Shown: positions 48,758-61,328 of the stretch, piece after piece | How the letters are laid out: each line of letters opens with the position of its first letter | Numbering within the stretch: the first letter of the stretch is position 1 | DNA from: Gavia stellata | Lineage: Eukaryota > Chordata > Aves > Gaviiformes > Gaviidae | Direction: 5' to 3' | NCBI RefSeq assembly: GCF_030936135.1 | Contig: NC_082597.1 | Span: forward strand, 76,862,495-76,926,494 | Length of the DNA stretch: 64,000 bases | Made by a program: the position numbers and the translations under genes | The notes under the pieces: generated by a model | What the model was told of the DNA's origin: nothing | Databases searched by the model: none | The model's input: the letters and a program-made list of their open reading frames with translations, nothing else

Positions 48758-49808
48758 CTGCAAAATAAAGATCAGTTGAGTGACTGTTTGTGACATCCTT
48801 TGGGTGGGTAATAGCCAGACATTAGCTAGATCTCCACTTCAAGACAGAGCTGAGAAATTTAGTATCCAGTTAATTATTTAGTGTCTCCCAAGCTGCTGTA
48901 GTCTAATCTAATCACATTAAATTCCTGTACTGCTTTACAACAGTAATTTTGAATTATCCTTATAAATACTAACAGCCCCAGAAAACTACTCCCTCCAGAT
49001 AATAATGCTTTATTGTCTTCATTTTAGAGATGAAGAAACAGGGCCAGGGATATGAAATAACTGTCAAAGGTTATACGTGAAGTCAGCAGCACAGTTAGGA
49101 ACAGATCCTTGTTTTCTGCCCTGAGGACAGCTCTCATTTTGATTCTTGAATCACCAGCTTAATACACATTTTCCCATCATGCACAAAATTGTACTGGTGT
49201 TTGGAAAAGAGATGGACTAAGAGCTGCCAAAGGTATCACAAAAAAGTCCTAGTTTCATTAAACCAGAAATCATCCCAAAGTCCAAAATAAACAGTTTAAT
49301 GCATAATTTATATGACAAGCCAGACTGTTTTAAAACGTGGATTTATGAAAGTGGTTACTGAAAGGATATTTCTTTTTGCATCATTGTTTTTCTCTGTGGG
49401 ACTTGTGATTTTATTAATTTATACTTTTCAAAATTGTGTGGGTTACCAGCAGGACCTGATGAAGAGGCTTCCTAAAGTGCACAGCAGTTAATAGTATTCT
49501 CCTTATGCATATGATAAATGACAATTAAAAGGAATCTTGTTGAATTCAGTGGGATAAGGATTAAGTTTAAAGAATTCTGTGTAACCTGCTGTCCATCCTT
49601 CACATATTAGAAAAAGTAATACAAATAAAATCAGGTATTATTTCAAAGTCTTTGCAACTGCTTTTAAAGTAATTCACTGGACTAAAAATGAGTTACATCA
49701 AGTTTTTCCTCATTCTTCTCTCTCTGTCATCAGCATAAGAGAGATTCTAAAGGACAATTTTCTGTAATTCAGATATAGCACAAAGATGGAAAGCAATCCC
49801 ATTCTCAC

Positions 49809-49961
49809 CATCGTAAGTCACATAGGGGACCTGAAATCCTTTGCCACTGTTTCCTTCATTTGACTTGAACTGAATCCAGAGCTTCCTCGATCTTGAGGTA
49901 AATGCAATAGGTCTTTCATAAGTCTGACATGTTTCATATGTAGTAATTGAAGTAGGAGAAG
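49809..49961 (-). CDS. SCUBE1: SCUBE1 exon: second half of the CUB domain
   Basis: Encodes (A)[19 protein letters not shown] then [20 protein letters not shown] and [11 protein letters not shown]. The cysteine in [10 protein letters not shown] is the fourth conserved CUB cysteine, and the [14 protein letters not shown] strand is typical of CUB domains. The acceptor is TTTCTAG and the donor is GATG|GTGAGA, both in phase 1. The SASPTS sequence favours SCUBE1 over SCUBE2 or SCUBE3. Confidence 0.96.
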
Positions 49962-50354
49962 CTAGAAAGAAGGTTAAATAAATAAATGTTCCTTACAAAA
50001 TAACTTTTTGCACCCTTCCTGATCTAGAGGTCAGAAATGGCAAATTGACAAGACACTTCTCAGCTGACGTATTCCTGAGAGCAGAAGTTTTTTGTGATAG
50101 AAGGGATGTAATCCTTATCTGTTTATAAGGGGAAGTAAGTTTTTCCACAAAGGTAGTGGGAACCTCTGCCTCACAGCAAGAAGCTTAAGTATACAGTGAG
50201 GTGCCACAGATAATTTTTGACATTTATAAAATTACTATTACTTATTTTGTGTACTACTCTAGCATTGAATTCCAGGGTTCCCATATGCTGGGCCCAGATA
50301 GGTAAGAACAAGTCAGCGGCACCCCAGGCCGATGTGGTAACCAGCTCCTAACAT

Positions 50355-50806
50355 GCCCAGTTTGGGGGGTTCATCTGAGAGCAATAAACCACTTAGCGGA
50401 ATATATTAACCTGGTGTAGTGATTCTGACCAAAAGACCATCGCACACCATGGAGTTAGTGATCCACCGAACAGTTAACCTGGGTATGGCCAGGCCTGTGC
50501 CGTGCTGCACGGATCCTCTGGCTGCAGGACACCTCAGCCTGCTCGTTGTAACGAGACGAACTTGCAGGCAGCTCCCACTTGGGACTGGTGATTTATGCTA
50601 CTGCGTGGCCTTGCCTTTATCTAGAAGTGCAGCAAGAAGTGCTTATGAGAACATTGTTTCTGTTGTACAGTAGAAATGATACACAGAGTTTTTTCCGTGT
50701 AAGAAAATCCTATAATAGCTCGAATGACCAAAAGGGCAAAATCTCTTCTATGGACAGCATGCTGCGTGTGGATCAGAGGCCCGTTTGATGCTACACTGCC
50801 TATCGT
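50355..50806. mobile_element. Possible inserted element flanked by 9-bp direct repeats
   Basis: TCCTAACAT occurs at 50346-50354 and again at 50807-50815, flanking 452 bp that are richer in GC and CpG than the surrounding intron. The segment has an AATAAA near its left end and no recognised family signature. It may be an old retroelement with a target-site duplication, or a coincidence. No poly(A) tail or LTR termini were seen. Confidence 0.3.
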
Positions 50807-52384
50807 TCCTAACATCTAAAGGGATGTAAGATTATCTGTATTATTCTCTCCTTGTAATGATAACTCTAATAAATAGCATTTTAAATGATACCTTACAGGG
50901 TCTCAGTGCCTTTCTCACTGGGATCATAATGGACCAGCACCTCCCAGTGCAAAACACCTGGTTGTAGGTTTGAAAAGAAAAGGTCATTTATCTATACTGA
51001 GACAGAGCTAATAGCTGGGAACCAGAAAGACCCCCATTTACCCCTAATATAAGCAACAGATGGAGGGTGCAGGATGTCTTCAAATCATTATGAATGTATC
51101 ATGAGGCACCTCTAAGTTGAAATGAATTTCAAACAAAAGGAAAAAACAGCTTCTTATCTGGTTCAAAAAACCCACTCCATAGCCACAGGATAATTAGGGA
51201 AAATAACAAGTGTAACCTACAATCTGAGCTTGCTAGGGCTGACTCAACTTTCACCGATGTTAGCAAAAAGACCTTTTGAATTGAATGGGATTTGGATTCC
51301 TGAAGTGCAAAAAAGTGGATCTAACTGTAACTCTGGAACTGCCATCTGGTTTTCCACAATAACGTTAGCAGCTGACCTTACCCTTACATGAACTATGACG
51401 AATATTTGTAAGATCTACTCTTATGATGCCAAATATACAGTGATCACAAATCACGGCTCTGAAAAACTGCCCTCATTTTCCAGTGTTGCTGTTGTTTTGG
51501 TACTGTAACTGGTACCAAAGTGGAAGTCAAACTTTTCCCTCATGTGCCTGGCTTTATTCACTGGTGGATTTGTTTTGCTACAGTAAGTGCTTTGCTTTTA
51601 AAAAACTGATCTGGGCAGATATAATTTTCTTCCATCTATAGCGAGCAGGTTTCTTCTTCTGATATTTAGAGATGTCAACACAAGCCCTCAAGGCTAAAAA
51701 GTTTTGAAAATTGTTTTAGCAAATAAAATACACTGGTTTAGAAAGTAAAACATGCTGTTTTAAGCAAACCTCCAAGTAAACAATTGCCTTTCAGGTTTGG
51801 TGCTTCTTGGAGATTTAGCGACAGATAACCAGAAGCTGGATGCCTACATAGAACTGAAGGAGTGCATCTCATTGGTGTCTTAACTTCAGAAGTTGTTGAA
51901 TTAACTTCATAATCAAAGACAGAAGGCACCCTCCACTCCACATAAAATTGGGAAAACTTTGGATTTCTTGAGGGTGTCAGGTGTACCAACCTGTGTCACT
52001 GCACAGATTTAGCAATAACTGCGGCATATATACACTTGCAAAGGATAAGCAAGAGCACAGTTTGTACAGATGACAGGAGACAGCTCTCCCAATATAACTT
52101 AGCATAGCTTTGTTGACTTCTAGAGTGGCAGTGATTTATCCCACGTGATAATTGGGCCAGACACAAGCCCATTAACTGCTTTGTGATTCAGCCAAGGCAC
52201 TTGAATAATTAATATCACTCTGTTAATTGTTATCGGTAGTGTTCTGTTGTAACTTGCTGTGCCAGTTCATTCAACAATCCTTTTAGAAACACCGGATAGA
52301 TGAAGACAGTCGTCTCTTCGATATGAACTTTCCACTCAGTCAGTTTGCAATAAATATTTCTATAACCCATGTCTAGCAACTTAC

Positions 52385-52582
52385 CACTTTTTCTCATTAC
52401 TAAAACATCACCGCATTCATCTTCAATTGGGAGAAATATCTCAGGTACTACGATGAGTATTCTCCTCTTTGGGGGTGGATTTATATTCCAAATGCATTCA
52501 ACATTAGCTGGGTAGTCTCCAGGATAGTTGGGCGATTCAATGTAGCCAGTATAATCCCCAAGTTCTCCTCCACAGTGCTGGT
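52385..52582 (-). CDS. SCUBE1: SCUBE1 exon: first half of the CUB domain
   Basis: Encodes (N)[19 protein letters not shown] then [40 protein letters not shown] and LVMRKS. It carries the first three CUB cysteines (CGGEL, ECIW, DECGD) and the acidic residues that bind calcium in this family. CUB domains mediate binding to growth factors and receptors; SCUBE proteins use this region as BMP/TGF-beta co-receptors. The acceptor is CTCCACAG and the donor is AGTG|GTAAGT. Confidence 0.97.
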
Positions 52583-54053
52583 CTGTGGAGAAACATAAAT
52601 TAGCATTTGTGTTAGCTGATTAGCTAATTTGAGGTGTTTTTCTAGATCTGCCAAGAGCAAGTCTAAACTCCTCCTTGTGGCTTTAGAAATGCATACACTC
52701 TCCAGCTGCCTCTTTGTTTAGCATGGAAAGCCTTTAAAGGAATACTTGATCTGCAGGGCTGCTCCGACTGATTTGCAAAACCTTAATCTCCGGTGTATAA
52801 ACTGATTCAATGCTTCATTCAGGCTGCTTTAACACTTGATTAAGAAACGAACACAGCTAAGTAAACATGATCCCATTGTGGAGGTACTCACACAGTGGTT
52901 ACCACTGAGACCACGCTGACATACAGAAGGTATCCTGGTTTAACTTCACTTGGTTTTTAACCTGATTTAGCAGAATGAGTGTGATGATCCTAATAGCCAA
53001 CCTTATCTTGATTACAGATCTGCCTTGCTTTATTTTAGACTAAACCAGTTAATAAAGAATCTCCATTAATGGATCAGTTTTACTTTCTGAATTTTCGAAA
53101 CTCCTACTGAATTTGCCACAGAAGCCTGATTCAGTAAGTTACTTCAGCTTGATCTCTCCAGGGCTACTCACCCACATAAAACTAGATACATGTTTAAATA
53201 TTTTGCTTAATCCAAACCTCAAAGATTATGCAATGTCAGAAATTGGCTTGAAAACAGGGAGTATCTAAGACAGCGAAGTGACAAGGATGGTTTTATTTTA
53301 CAGGAAAATCAAACTTCTTCAAATTCCTTACAAATATCTAATTTACTCAAATTACTTTAGAAATGATGAAGGGCTTCAGAGACATATAGCACATAATCAG
53401 AATAAAAACTTATGATAGACTTCCACATGAATAGTTAGTTTAGATGACATTACCTAATTATTATAGAGACATTCTCTTAAATTAGCATGGCAGAGATGAA
53501 AAGAATTGCTTGCCTAAAAGAATCAGTCATTCACAAAGATCAAATAAAATTGCAGTGGAATCCTTGGGGATATTTAAAATGGCAATTGAAGATAGGAGGC
53601 TGAGTACTGCAAAAAAGCCTACGAGAAGATTTCACTGTCATAAGCAATTACCTGGCAATTGCCGTATGCATGACCATATCTCCTAGTATTTTTTAATTAT
53701 TATAAACTAGCAGTTACTCTGGTAGAAGATATTGTACTTTACAGAGACATGGAGTAATATACATCACTGCAAGACAACTTACAGGATTGGGAAACCAAAA
53801 ATTCCTGTGTTTTAACCTGTAGCTGGCACTCTGCCAAATCACTTTAAAGCTAAAGCAATCATATGCATCAAGTGGTACTTTTCCAGGTTTTTTTTCTCAT
53901 TGTTTTCCCAATTTTTACTGTTCCCTCCAGCAGTAGTTATATGCCAACTAGGAAATACAGAATTGAAGTTCAGCCTAACAGATGGAACCTTCAAGTTGCA
54001 GTTCAGATCTGAAGATAATGCTTCATCTCACAACTAATATAAATGTAACTTAC

Positions 54054-54215
54054 TTTTGCAGTGCGTAACATTAGTGGAGCCATCAAAATCTGTACTTGTG
54101 TTCCCAGGGCAGGTGATGCAGTAGTTTTGACCAAACTCAGGCTGGTATGTTCCCACAGGGCATCGGATACATCTGTGTGTTGTGGAGTTGTAGTAGTGTC
54201 CAGGAGAACAATGAA
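54054..54215 (-). CDS. SCUBE1: SCUBE1 exon: third cysteine-rich (GCC2/GCC3-type) repeat
   Basis: Encodes (V)[19 protein letters not shown] then [20 protein letters not shown] and [14 protein letters not shown]. The C-x-P-G-x-Y ... C-x-x-C-P-x-G-x-Y-Q ... C-x-x-C-P spacing is that of the ephrin-receptor-like cysteine repeat. NST, NTS and NVT are possible N-glycosylation sites. The acceptor is CTTACAG and the donor is AAAA|GTAAGT; both ends are phase 1. Confidence 0.96.
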
Positions 54216-55108
54216 CTGTAAGGTATAAGGTGTATTATTTTCAGAAAGTAGCAATCAGTGCAGAGAGAACTTTCCTCTACCCTGGACATACCTCATGACC
54301 CCCGTTCTGCAATATATTTATCAGGGCATAAAAGGCAAAAAAGACACCAGCTCCCTGTATTTCCCATTACAAAGGACCTTCTAACTAGAATTGTGTTCCA
54401 AAGACTAGAGCTAATCCCTTATGAACTAGTAACATGTGCTACATACGTCTCTCACTGTATTTAATACAGTGGTTTCCAATGACTTCGTAATAAATGGAAA
54501 CTGATACATATCTGCCTCAACAATAAAAATGTCTTTCAAAATAGCAGGAGAGATGTTTCCATTCGTGTCTGTTTGCCAGGGCCAGCATGTCATTCCAGTA
54601 ACTAAACCAAAATGCATTTGGGCAGATTCCTTCTTCAGCATTTGCACTGGAGGTTGACATTATGGAACGCACAATGTGTTGCACGCTTACAGTTTCTGCC
54701 TAGCCCATTAATAATCAATCCTTAACTTCATATAATTTCTGTGGTGTTTAGCTTTCTAATTTGGTAAATAAAAATATACAGGACGTGAAGGCTAAAGCAT
54801 TGTCTAATGTAAGTTTGTCTTCTTTCTTGCCATGCAGTGGGGCTGCTTCACGCACCAGCTGCAGCAGTGACTCTGTACCTTCCTGTGGTAAATTCCAAAG
54901 AAAACCATAAAGCCTGTTCAGTCTCCACAACCGCAGGAGATCGTTCCTAGTTTACAGATTTCCTGACCATTTAATTTAATCACACACTATGTTTCTGCGT
55001 GCAGTGACTATGTTAATTTTGGAGCCTTTCAAAGCCCCTTGGCATTGAAGCTTACCAACAAAAAGGCAAGCAGCAGGAACATGACTTGTGGAAAGATTTG
55101 AAATTCAC

Positions 55109-55276
55109 CTTTGGTTTCGCAGTCTTGAAATGAAACAGCACCTTCATACTTGGTCACAAGCCCACCACCACATGGAAAACAGAGGGTCCTTCCTGGTTCA
55201 GGCTGGTATGTACCAAGAGGACAGACTCGACAAGGTTTAAAACCATCTGAAGAATAGTGCCCAGGAGAACACTGCC
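55109..55276 (-). CDS. SCUBE1: SCUBE1 exon: second cysteine-rich repeat
   Basis: Encodes (G)[19 protein letters not shown] then [20 protein letters not shown] and [16 protein letters not shown]. The CFPCGGGL and SFQDCE strings are SCUBE hallmarks. The acceptor is GATTTCTAG and the donor is AAAG|GTGAAT, both phase 1. It joins the upstream repeat across the GC-AG intron. Confidence 0.96.
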
Positions 55277-58200
55277 CTAGAAATCAAAAATGATCATCTG
55301 TATTAGTAAGCCGACTCTTCTGGACAAAGTATAAAACCCACTAGTAGTTAGCAATGCGTCCTTTAACTTAAATGCATGACATCAAGACAGCTGCAGATCA
55401 AATTATAATCTTACCTGCTGATTTTGTATTGTTCCTGTAACTGCTTCCTAAAACCCGCGCCAGTAAATACAATGAGTTTCTTAATAAGCATTCTGCTACC
55501 TATTTTTTTTTTTTTTAGCAAGGGCTCTATTAAGATGCTGTTAGAATACTTTGTACTTTCACCAAGTCTTTCATCTGAGAATTTCAAAGCACTTTGTAGG
55601 AAAAAATGAATCTTTGCACCATATCGATGAAGCAAGTAATTGTTTTTTTATATCTCCATTTTACAGATACAGAAACAGTAGATCACGGGATTTACCAGAC
55701 TGGATGGGACCAGTCCAGCACCCTGTTTGCGAAAATAGCTGACACCAGCAGTTTTCCAGGTAGCTGTGAAAACTAGTGCTTGTCAGAAGCTCTTCTGCCA
55801 GAAAATGGTGATTTGTGTAAAGCAAAGCACTTCATAAATGAGTCTACTGACAGATACAAGGTAGTTTCAAAACTTGCTCTCCATGCAATTTCTGATAGGC
55901 ATTTGTTTGGCTTGGTTCTTGTTAGCTTGAGTACTTTACTCCTTGACAACCTACCCGAGAATTAGGATGTCAAGTTTTTCAAGACTATGGCATTAATGCA
56001 TATCTTCACACCACCCCAGCCTGGGAGACCAGCACTTCGAGATGTTAGGTGTTCCCTGAGGTTGCCTAATCCCAATACTTTGTTGTACTGTCTTGAAAAC
56101 CTGAAACTTTTAAGAGCTTTGGATGGGGTTGGGGCCTCTTAAGAACCCTGATACTTGCCGGGAAATGTCAGGGGCATCCAGTATCTTGGGTACTTGGCAC
56201 TTAAGATGAACTAGAGCTCCTGAGCAAAAGCAAAGTTCAAGTTCTGTCTCCACAAAAGTCAAACTCCTATGGACACCTGTGGGACCAGGATCTCTGGGAT
56301 TTAGTTGCACTTCCATCCCAGCTGGCTGGAATATGACAGTACAAGCTGGCTGTTGTGACACAGACCTCTGAGAAATATTATATTACTAATCTGAAGACAA
56401 TTCTATTGTTTTTGTAGTGAAACTGATCCATCTGGTCTGGTCCAACTGGTCACTGGACTTCAACATGAAGGCAGTTAATGAAGAGTGAATTTGGATCTGG
56501 ATTTTAGTGTGAAAATTAAGTACTTGTGAAGCATGGTTTACAGATATCCTTTTAAAGAAGCAGTACAGTTGGGTTTTAATACTGCTAAATACCCGATGCT
56601 TTCAGCACTAATATGTCTCAGTCCTTACGTGTGTATAAGAATGAGCTAACTTGCTCCCTTCTTGCCTTCTGTATTGAAATTGTGAACAAAAGAGATCTGA
56701 GCTGATTTCCCTGAGAAATGCACCAAATTACTAGGTTTTCTAATTGTGTTTTGGCCTTGTACCTACATGAATCACATGTAAATTAAGTATCACAGCATGT
56801 TATTCATTTGCAACTACAACATAGAGTTCTACGCAGTAGGCACTTAAAATCTCTTACATACTTGTTGTATGTGCCTCATCCGTAGGGGTGAGGATTTCAG
56901 TCATAGCTTATTTGTTACTCCACAGGCATTACTGCTCCAGAAGGTACGATGCAAAAATACTATTGATTACAGGTGGTGAGTACATTTCTAACAAAACCTG
57001 TGTTCATCAAAATACACTGTTTCATCGCATATGCTGACACAATTTATGGAGACATACTGACTTTGATAAAATCTTTGACAGGGAGGTTTATGAAGTCCCA
57101 TGCATATTCTCTCTTGCCACTTTCAGAGAAAGAGAAAAGGGGAGAGTTGGGCAGAAAAACAGACTTGTGATCTGACAACAAACATTTTGAGACAGATCTG
57201 CTCTGCAAAAATAATCAGAAAGGCTTTTTTGTTGTGCAGAACAGTAATTCAAATGCAAGCCTTGAAACAAAACAGTCTTTTTCCTCTAGTTGTTGTGCTG
57301 CTTTGGTCAATATACTGTAGTCAACCTTTATAAACTCAGATTTTATTTTGATAATCTATTGTTGGATTTTGGATAAATACAAATCAACGTAACAAAGATG
57401 TACAGGCATTTTGAGAATTTTCCTGTGATAGTTCCTTCATGCAGTAAATCAGCAAAATCTACCATATGTTTGGACTGGAGACACTAGAGTTATTTTTTTA
57501 TTCAGTGGATGGGGAAATAGCAGCAGTTTCTCAAGTGACATTCATTGTGTGTTCACTCCAGATATCATTGAAGAAAGCATTACTGTAAATTACATGGATG
57601 AGTTTTAAAGTTAGAAGTTGTGTAGCAGATAGGACAGATTTCTTTCAAAGTCAAATAATGTATCTGCTATGAACTAGATTTTGCTCATCTGTAATGAAAT
57701 AAGGTAAAGAAAATAATTAACAGTTGTATCAAAGTTTTATCTTGATCAATTTACAGTAGAAGCATAGCTCTCTTCTGAAACCAGGTATTATCATCTAATT
57801 TATGTATCATGAAGCAGAGTCAGAGATGCTCCATCACTTGCCAAAAGCTACAGTGAATTCAAGCAGTGTTGCAACTCGCAGGCATTAGCTCTGAGTCCAG
57901 GTTACAGATCCCTGCAGCTAACTATCCCAAAATTATGATTGCTGCTGATTAGACCAGGTAAACTGCATCTCATGCAAAACGTTAAATCAGCAGGTTCCTT
58001 AGACTCACCAATACCAGCCCAAAGTAATCCTCCCCTTTGGCTCACAATATACCTGATGAGTCCTTACAAGTCGAGGTATGTTCAGATTCCATACCTGACT
58101 TGAAGCAAAGTGCTTTGCTTGGCTTGCTCATTTCCACACCATAACTCACGTTGCTGTAGCAGGTCCCATCTTCTTGTCGGCAATGTCAGTGGATGGAACA

Positions 58201-58355
58201 AGCCAAAACATTTTGTGTATTGCTTGTAAGCGCACAGAGATTTCTTCTGTTACCTTTACAAGACAGAAGTGTGGAAGGCTCTCCCCTCTTTTAGCCTCCA
58301 TGCCTCACAGGCTGTGTGGCAACACCTAATTATTTTATAACCAAATTAAACTTGC

Positions 58356-58517
58356 CTCCACATTCTGACACATTCCGGGCGCCCGCTACTCCCTGTCCAT
58401 CGTTACTTGGGCAAGGCTCACAGGTAAGTTGACCTTCTGTGTCTTGGTATGTTCCTGGTGAGCAAGGAACGCACTGATTGTGTTCTCCGCTATAAAAGGT
58501 GCCCGTGCTGCAGGTAA
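58356..58517 (-). CDS. SCUBE1: SCUBE1 exon: first cysteine-rich repeat, with a GC splice donor
   Basis: Encodes (V)[19 protein letters not shown] then [20 protein letters not shown] and [14 protein letters not shown]. The ARNVSECGG end is conserved in human SCUBE1. The acceptor is TTCTCAG. The only donor that keeps the frame is GGAG|GCAAGT, a GC donor with an otherwise perfect consensus. Splicing there joins G to GG of the next exon to give GQCSPGH. Confidence 0.95.
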
Positions 58518-59924
58518 CTGAGAAAAGAAAAGGGGAATCTACATAAGGACTTCAATTTTGATCACATTATTTGCCTTTATATCAAACGTTTAGAGAAGAT
58601 GGATCTCTCTGGCCCCAGTATTATAGTGGCATATGTTTTGCGTATGTTAGTCCAGGATCCTCACTTAATGTAAATAGGCCCATCTCCACTGCGGTCTAGG
58701 TCAATTTACATCAGGGTGAGGTACTTCTTCTATTGTTTAAGCTATTAAATGGCATTGTACTGCACTGAAGTGTTTATTGGAGATATGTTGTTAATAAAGC
58801 TGATGCAGTCTTAAAAACGGTGTATTGCAGTTTAATTAAAACAGTGGTGCATAACATATGGGAAGCGATGTGAATTTTTAGTTTACACTAGGTGCATTTA
58901 CATGTTGGTTTTATGGCAGACGACTACAAAAACTGTCTCCTGAGATCAGTTCCAGAGATTTCTCTCAGGACAATGTATCCCATGTAATATCTTATGTCTC
59001 TTGACACTCAAATACCCCAACAGGAAAGCATTTTAAATACAGATATGAATACACATGCTTTTCTTGCTGCAGCAGGGCACATAACCGCATTGAACATTTT
59101 TCTCTGCTGGAAGTAGGTAGTTAAAATGCATGGGTTTCTAGACACTAATAGCAACAGTCGTTCAATACAGTTTCTAAATCACAGTTCCTATATAATAAAA
59201 ACAGATTCTGAACCAACTCATTAGAGGTGCTTATCAGATCTGCACTTAGGTATTTCTTTTTGTAAATCACTCGGTGTCTAAAAGAAGCTGGAAAAAGAGA
59301 TATGCTGATTTTGAAAAGATGACTAAGTGATTAGAAAGCTTCCAGTGCTGAGAACTGCCATTAATAGGCCTGCACTAGCACCTTGCCCCCAGTAAAACAC
59401 TAGAGCCTGATGACCTGGGAAACGGCTTAAAGAAATTAGGTATTTTACATAAAGTTAAAATAGGTTTCTATAGATTCTTTTTTTAATTAGACTCCTTGAG
59501 TGTTAAATATAAATATATCCATGGGTCATGGATTATTTGGTGGTGAGAAGAGTGAGAAAGGTGATATAAAACTAAATACACAGCATCTAGGCAAACACCG
59601 TATTATTGTGTTGCAGAATTGTAATTATGTTTTCATAAGATGCTGGGAGCAGCTGGGAACTAATTGCCAACATTGCCTTGTGGCAGGCCTTGATACATGC
59701 CAGCTGACAGCATGGGAATCTATGCATCTTTTGTTTTCCTGCAATCATTTAATGAACTCCCTTCCAAGTCCTATGAACCGTCAGTGGTCCATGCACGTAT
59801 GTTGAGTAATATTGATCTAAATCGTCTGTTATCTCATAGATTTCCTGCCTGGCTCACTAGGGACAAGTTAATTTTGGATTGCTTGTTTTGTGGGATACGG
59901 CTGAATAGAATTGTTGGGACTTAC

Positions 59925-60128
59925 CGCATTTTCCATCCTGCAGCACTTGCCCTGTACTGCAAACTTCATGCCCTTCAGTAGCTTTAGCTGGCTTCTGAGC
60001 CACTTCATATTCTGTCCCAGAAAACTGAATGTAAAATTGCTGTTTATTAATAGATTTCCTCAATGTTTTGATTGCAGTTTGCAGCTTCTGCTCCATCCTT
60101 TTCCGAACACAGTCAATGTTACAGGTGT
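59925..60128 (-). CDS. SCUBE1: SCUBE1 exon: spacer to first cysteine-rich repeat
   Basis: Encodes (D)[19 protein letters not shown] then [40 protein letters not shown] and [20 protein letters not shown] and the [20 protein letters not shown] string are specific to SCUBE1 among the three paralogues as I recall them. The acceptor is CCATCTAG and the donor is TGCG|GTAAGT, both phase 1. Confidence 0.96.
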
Positions 60129-61169
60129 CTAGATGGGAAATGATAACAAAACTAGAAGCAATTGAGATTCATGTTTAAAAAGAGGTGCTTAACAAAAAGC
60201 TTAGCCTGCACTGCACTATAACACCTCTGTTTGCTTCACTGTCTTCTCCATATAAATTGTAGAAGCAGCTCACTGTATTCAAAATCAGGCCTTTTAAAGG
60301 GATAAGACACTGTGCGGAGATCCATCAAATTGAGTTTCACAGCCTGCAAGTGCACACCGAGTGCTGGTATCTTAGCTGTAGCGTTACGAAATCTGATTAT
60401 ACTGAGTGCACAGGGAGAGGGCTGCAGAAAGCATCAATCCCACTGTGCTGTACTTCCAGATATGTGTTCAGTCTGCCACCACTAATGTTTCTGAATTTTC
60501 TCTGCCCAGGCTTTACTCAGTTGATTAGGAATTCTTCCCACTTCCCCAACCAAAATACCCGAGTAACACAAAGAAAGGTGCTTGGCTCACTTGGCTAGTG
60601 AGGTACCCCTCAGGGTTAAGAAACCTGCCTTTGAGGACAGACGTGTTTATAGAATTCAGCCCATGTTTTCTTTGGCTGGATTTTATAGCATAATATTCCA
60701 TCTCATGAATAACTTGAAGCAATTCTTTTTCTTCCTGAAGTTTGTTATGAAAACATGAATTTTTTAAATGTGATAAAAATGTTTGATTCTCAGACTGAAG
60801 TTTCAGCAACTTACATTTTGGAGGATATTTTTATCGTCGTTGTTGCAGAACTTCACCTAATCCTTTCGTTCTCTGTGCATCAATTAGCACTTCTGCTGTT
60901 TAAAGAAATCAGACTAAATTAAAGTACATGACTTAACTCAAGGCTTTGAAGGAATTTTGCTGCAGGTTCAATCTTTGTTCCTTTGGCTTAATTTCATAAC
61001 TGATTCCTTCCAACTAAATCTCTGAAACTTTGAGTTTGGAAAGGCTGTTGAATGAGGCTTGTGCTAAAAAGTTTGCATGGCAGCTTGATGAAATAGCATC
61101 AAAGAGATTCTAACAACACATTGAGGAACTGAATTCTGATTTCTCTCCACAGACAGATCTTTCACAAAC

Positions 61170-61328
61170 CTGAGACTTCTTCTGACTTCATCTCCACTTC
61201 AAACTCTGCAGTGATATGGGATACTTCTTTTGATGGTGACTTGCGGCCTCGGCGTTTTTTCTTGGAGGAATCGCACTTTAGATTCACAAAGGTCACCTGG
61301 CAGTTGTCTGTACAAGGGAATTGACCTC
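61170..61328 (-). CDS. SCUBE1: SCUBE1 exon: spacer region (CTDNCQVTF segment)
   Basis: Encodes (G)[19 protein letters not shown] then [20 protein letters not shown] and [13 protein letters not shown]. The basic KKKRRGRK run is a conserved spacer feature. The donor TCAG|GTTTGT is of modest strength. The acceptor was placed at GCAAAG just above 61328 because a long pyrimidine-rich tract precedes it and phase 1 fits both sides. The alternative CAG further in would cut off the conserved PCT residues. Confidence 0.9.

Larger units (their letters stand above)
47537..54053 (-). other. SCUBE1: SCUBE1 introns between the CUB and C-terminal exons
   Basis: The introns are 47537-48677, 48758-49808, 49962-52384 and 52583-54053. 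The third contains a more GC-rich stretch at about 50270-50820 flanked by 9-bp direct repeats, described separately. The remainder shows no recognised repeat or exon. An 83-codon minus-strand open frame at 51738-51989 is not similar to any SCUBE domain. Confidence 0.7.
54216..61169 (-). other. SCUBE1: SCUBE1 introns between the cysteine-rich repeat exons
   Basis: The introns are 54216-55108, 55277-58355 (the GC-AG intron), 58518-59924 and 60129-61169. Apart from T runs such as that at 55501-55516, I see no recognised repeat, RNA gene or exon in them. Confidence 0.7.

Noticed and set aside
51738-51989. 83-codon minus-strand open frame in a SCUBE1 intron, considered as an extra exon
   Set aside because: It has no CUB, EGF or cysteine-repeat pattern, and the flanking exons already join in phase without it.
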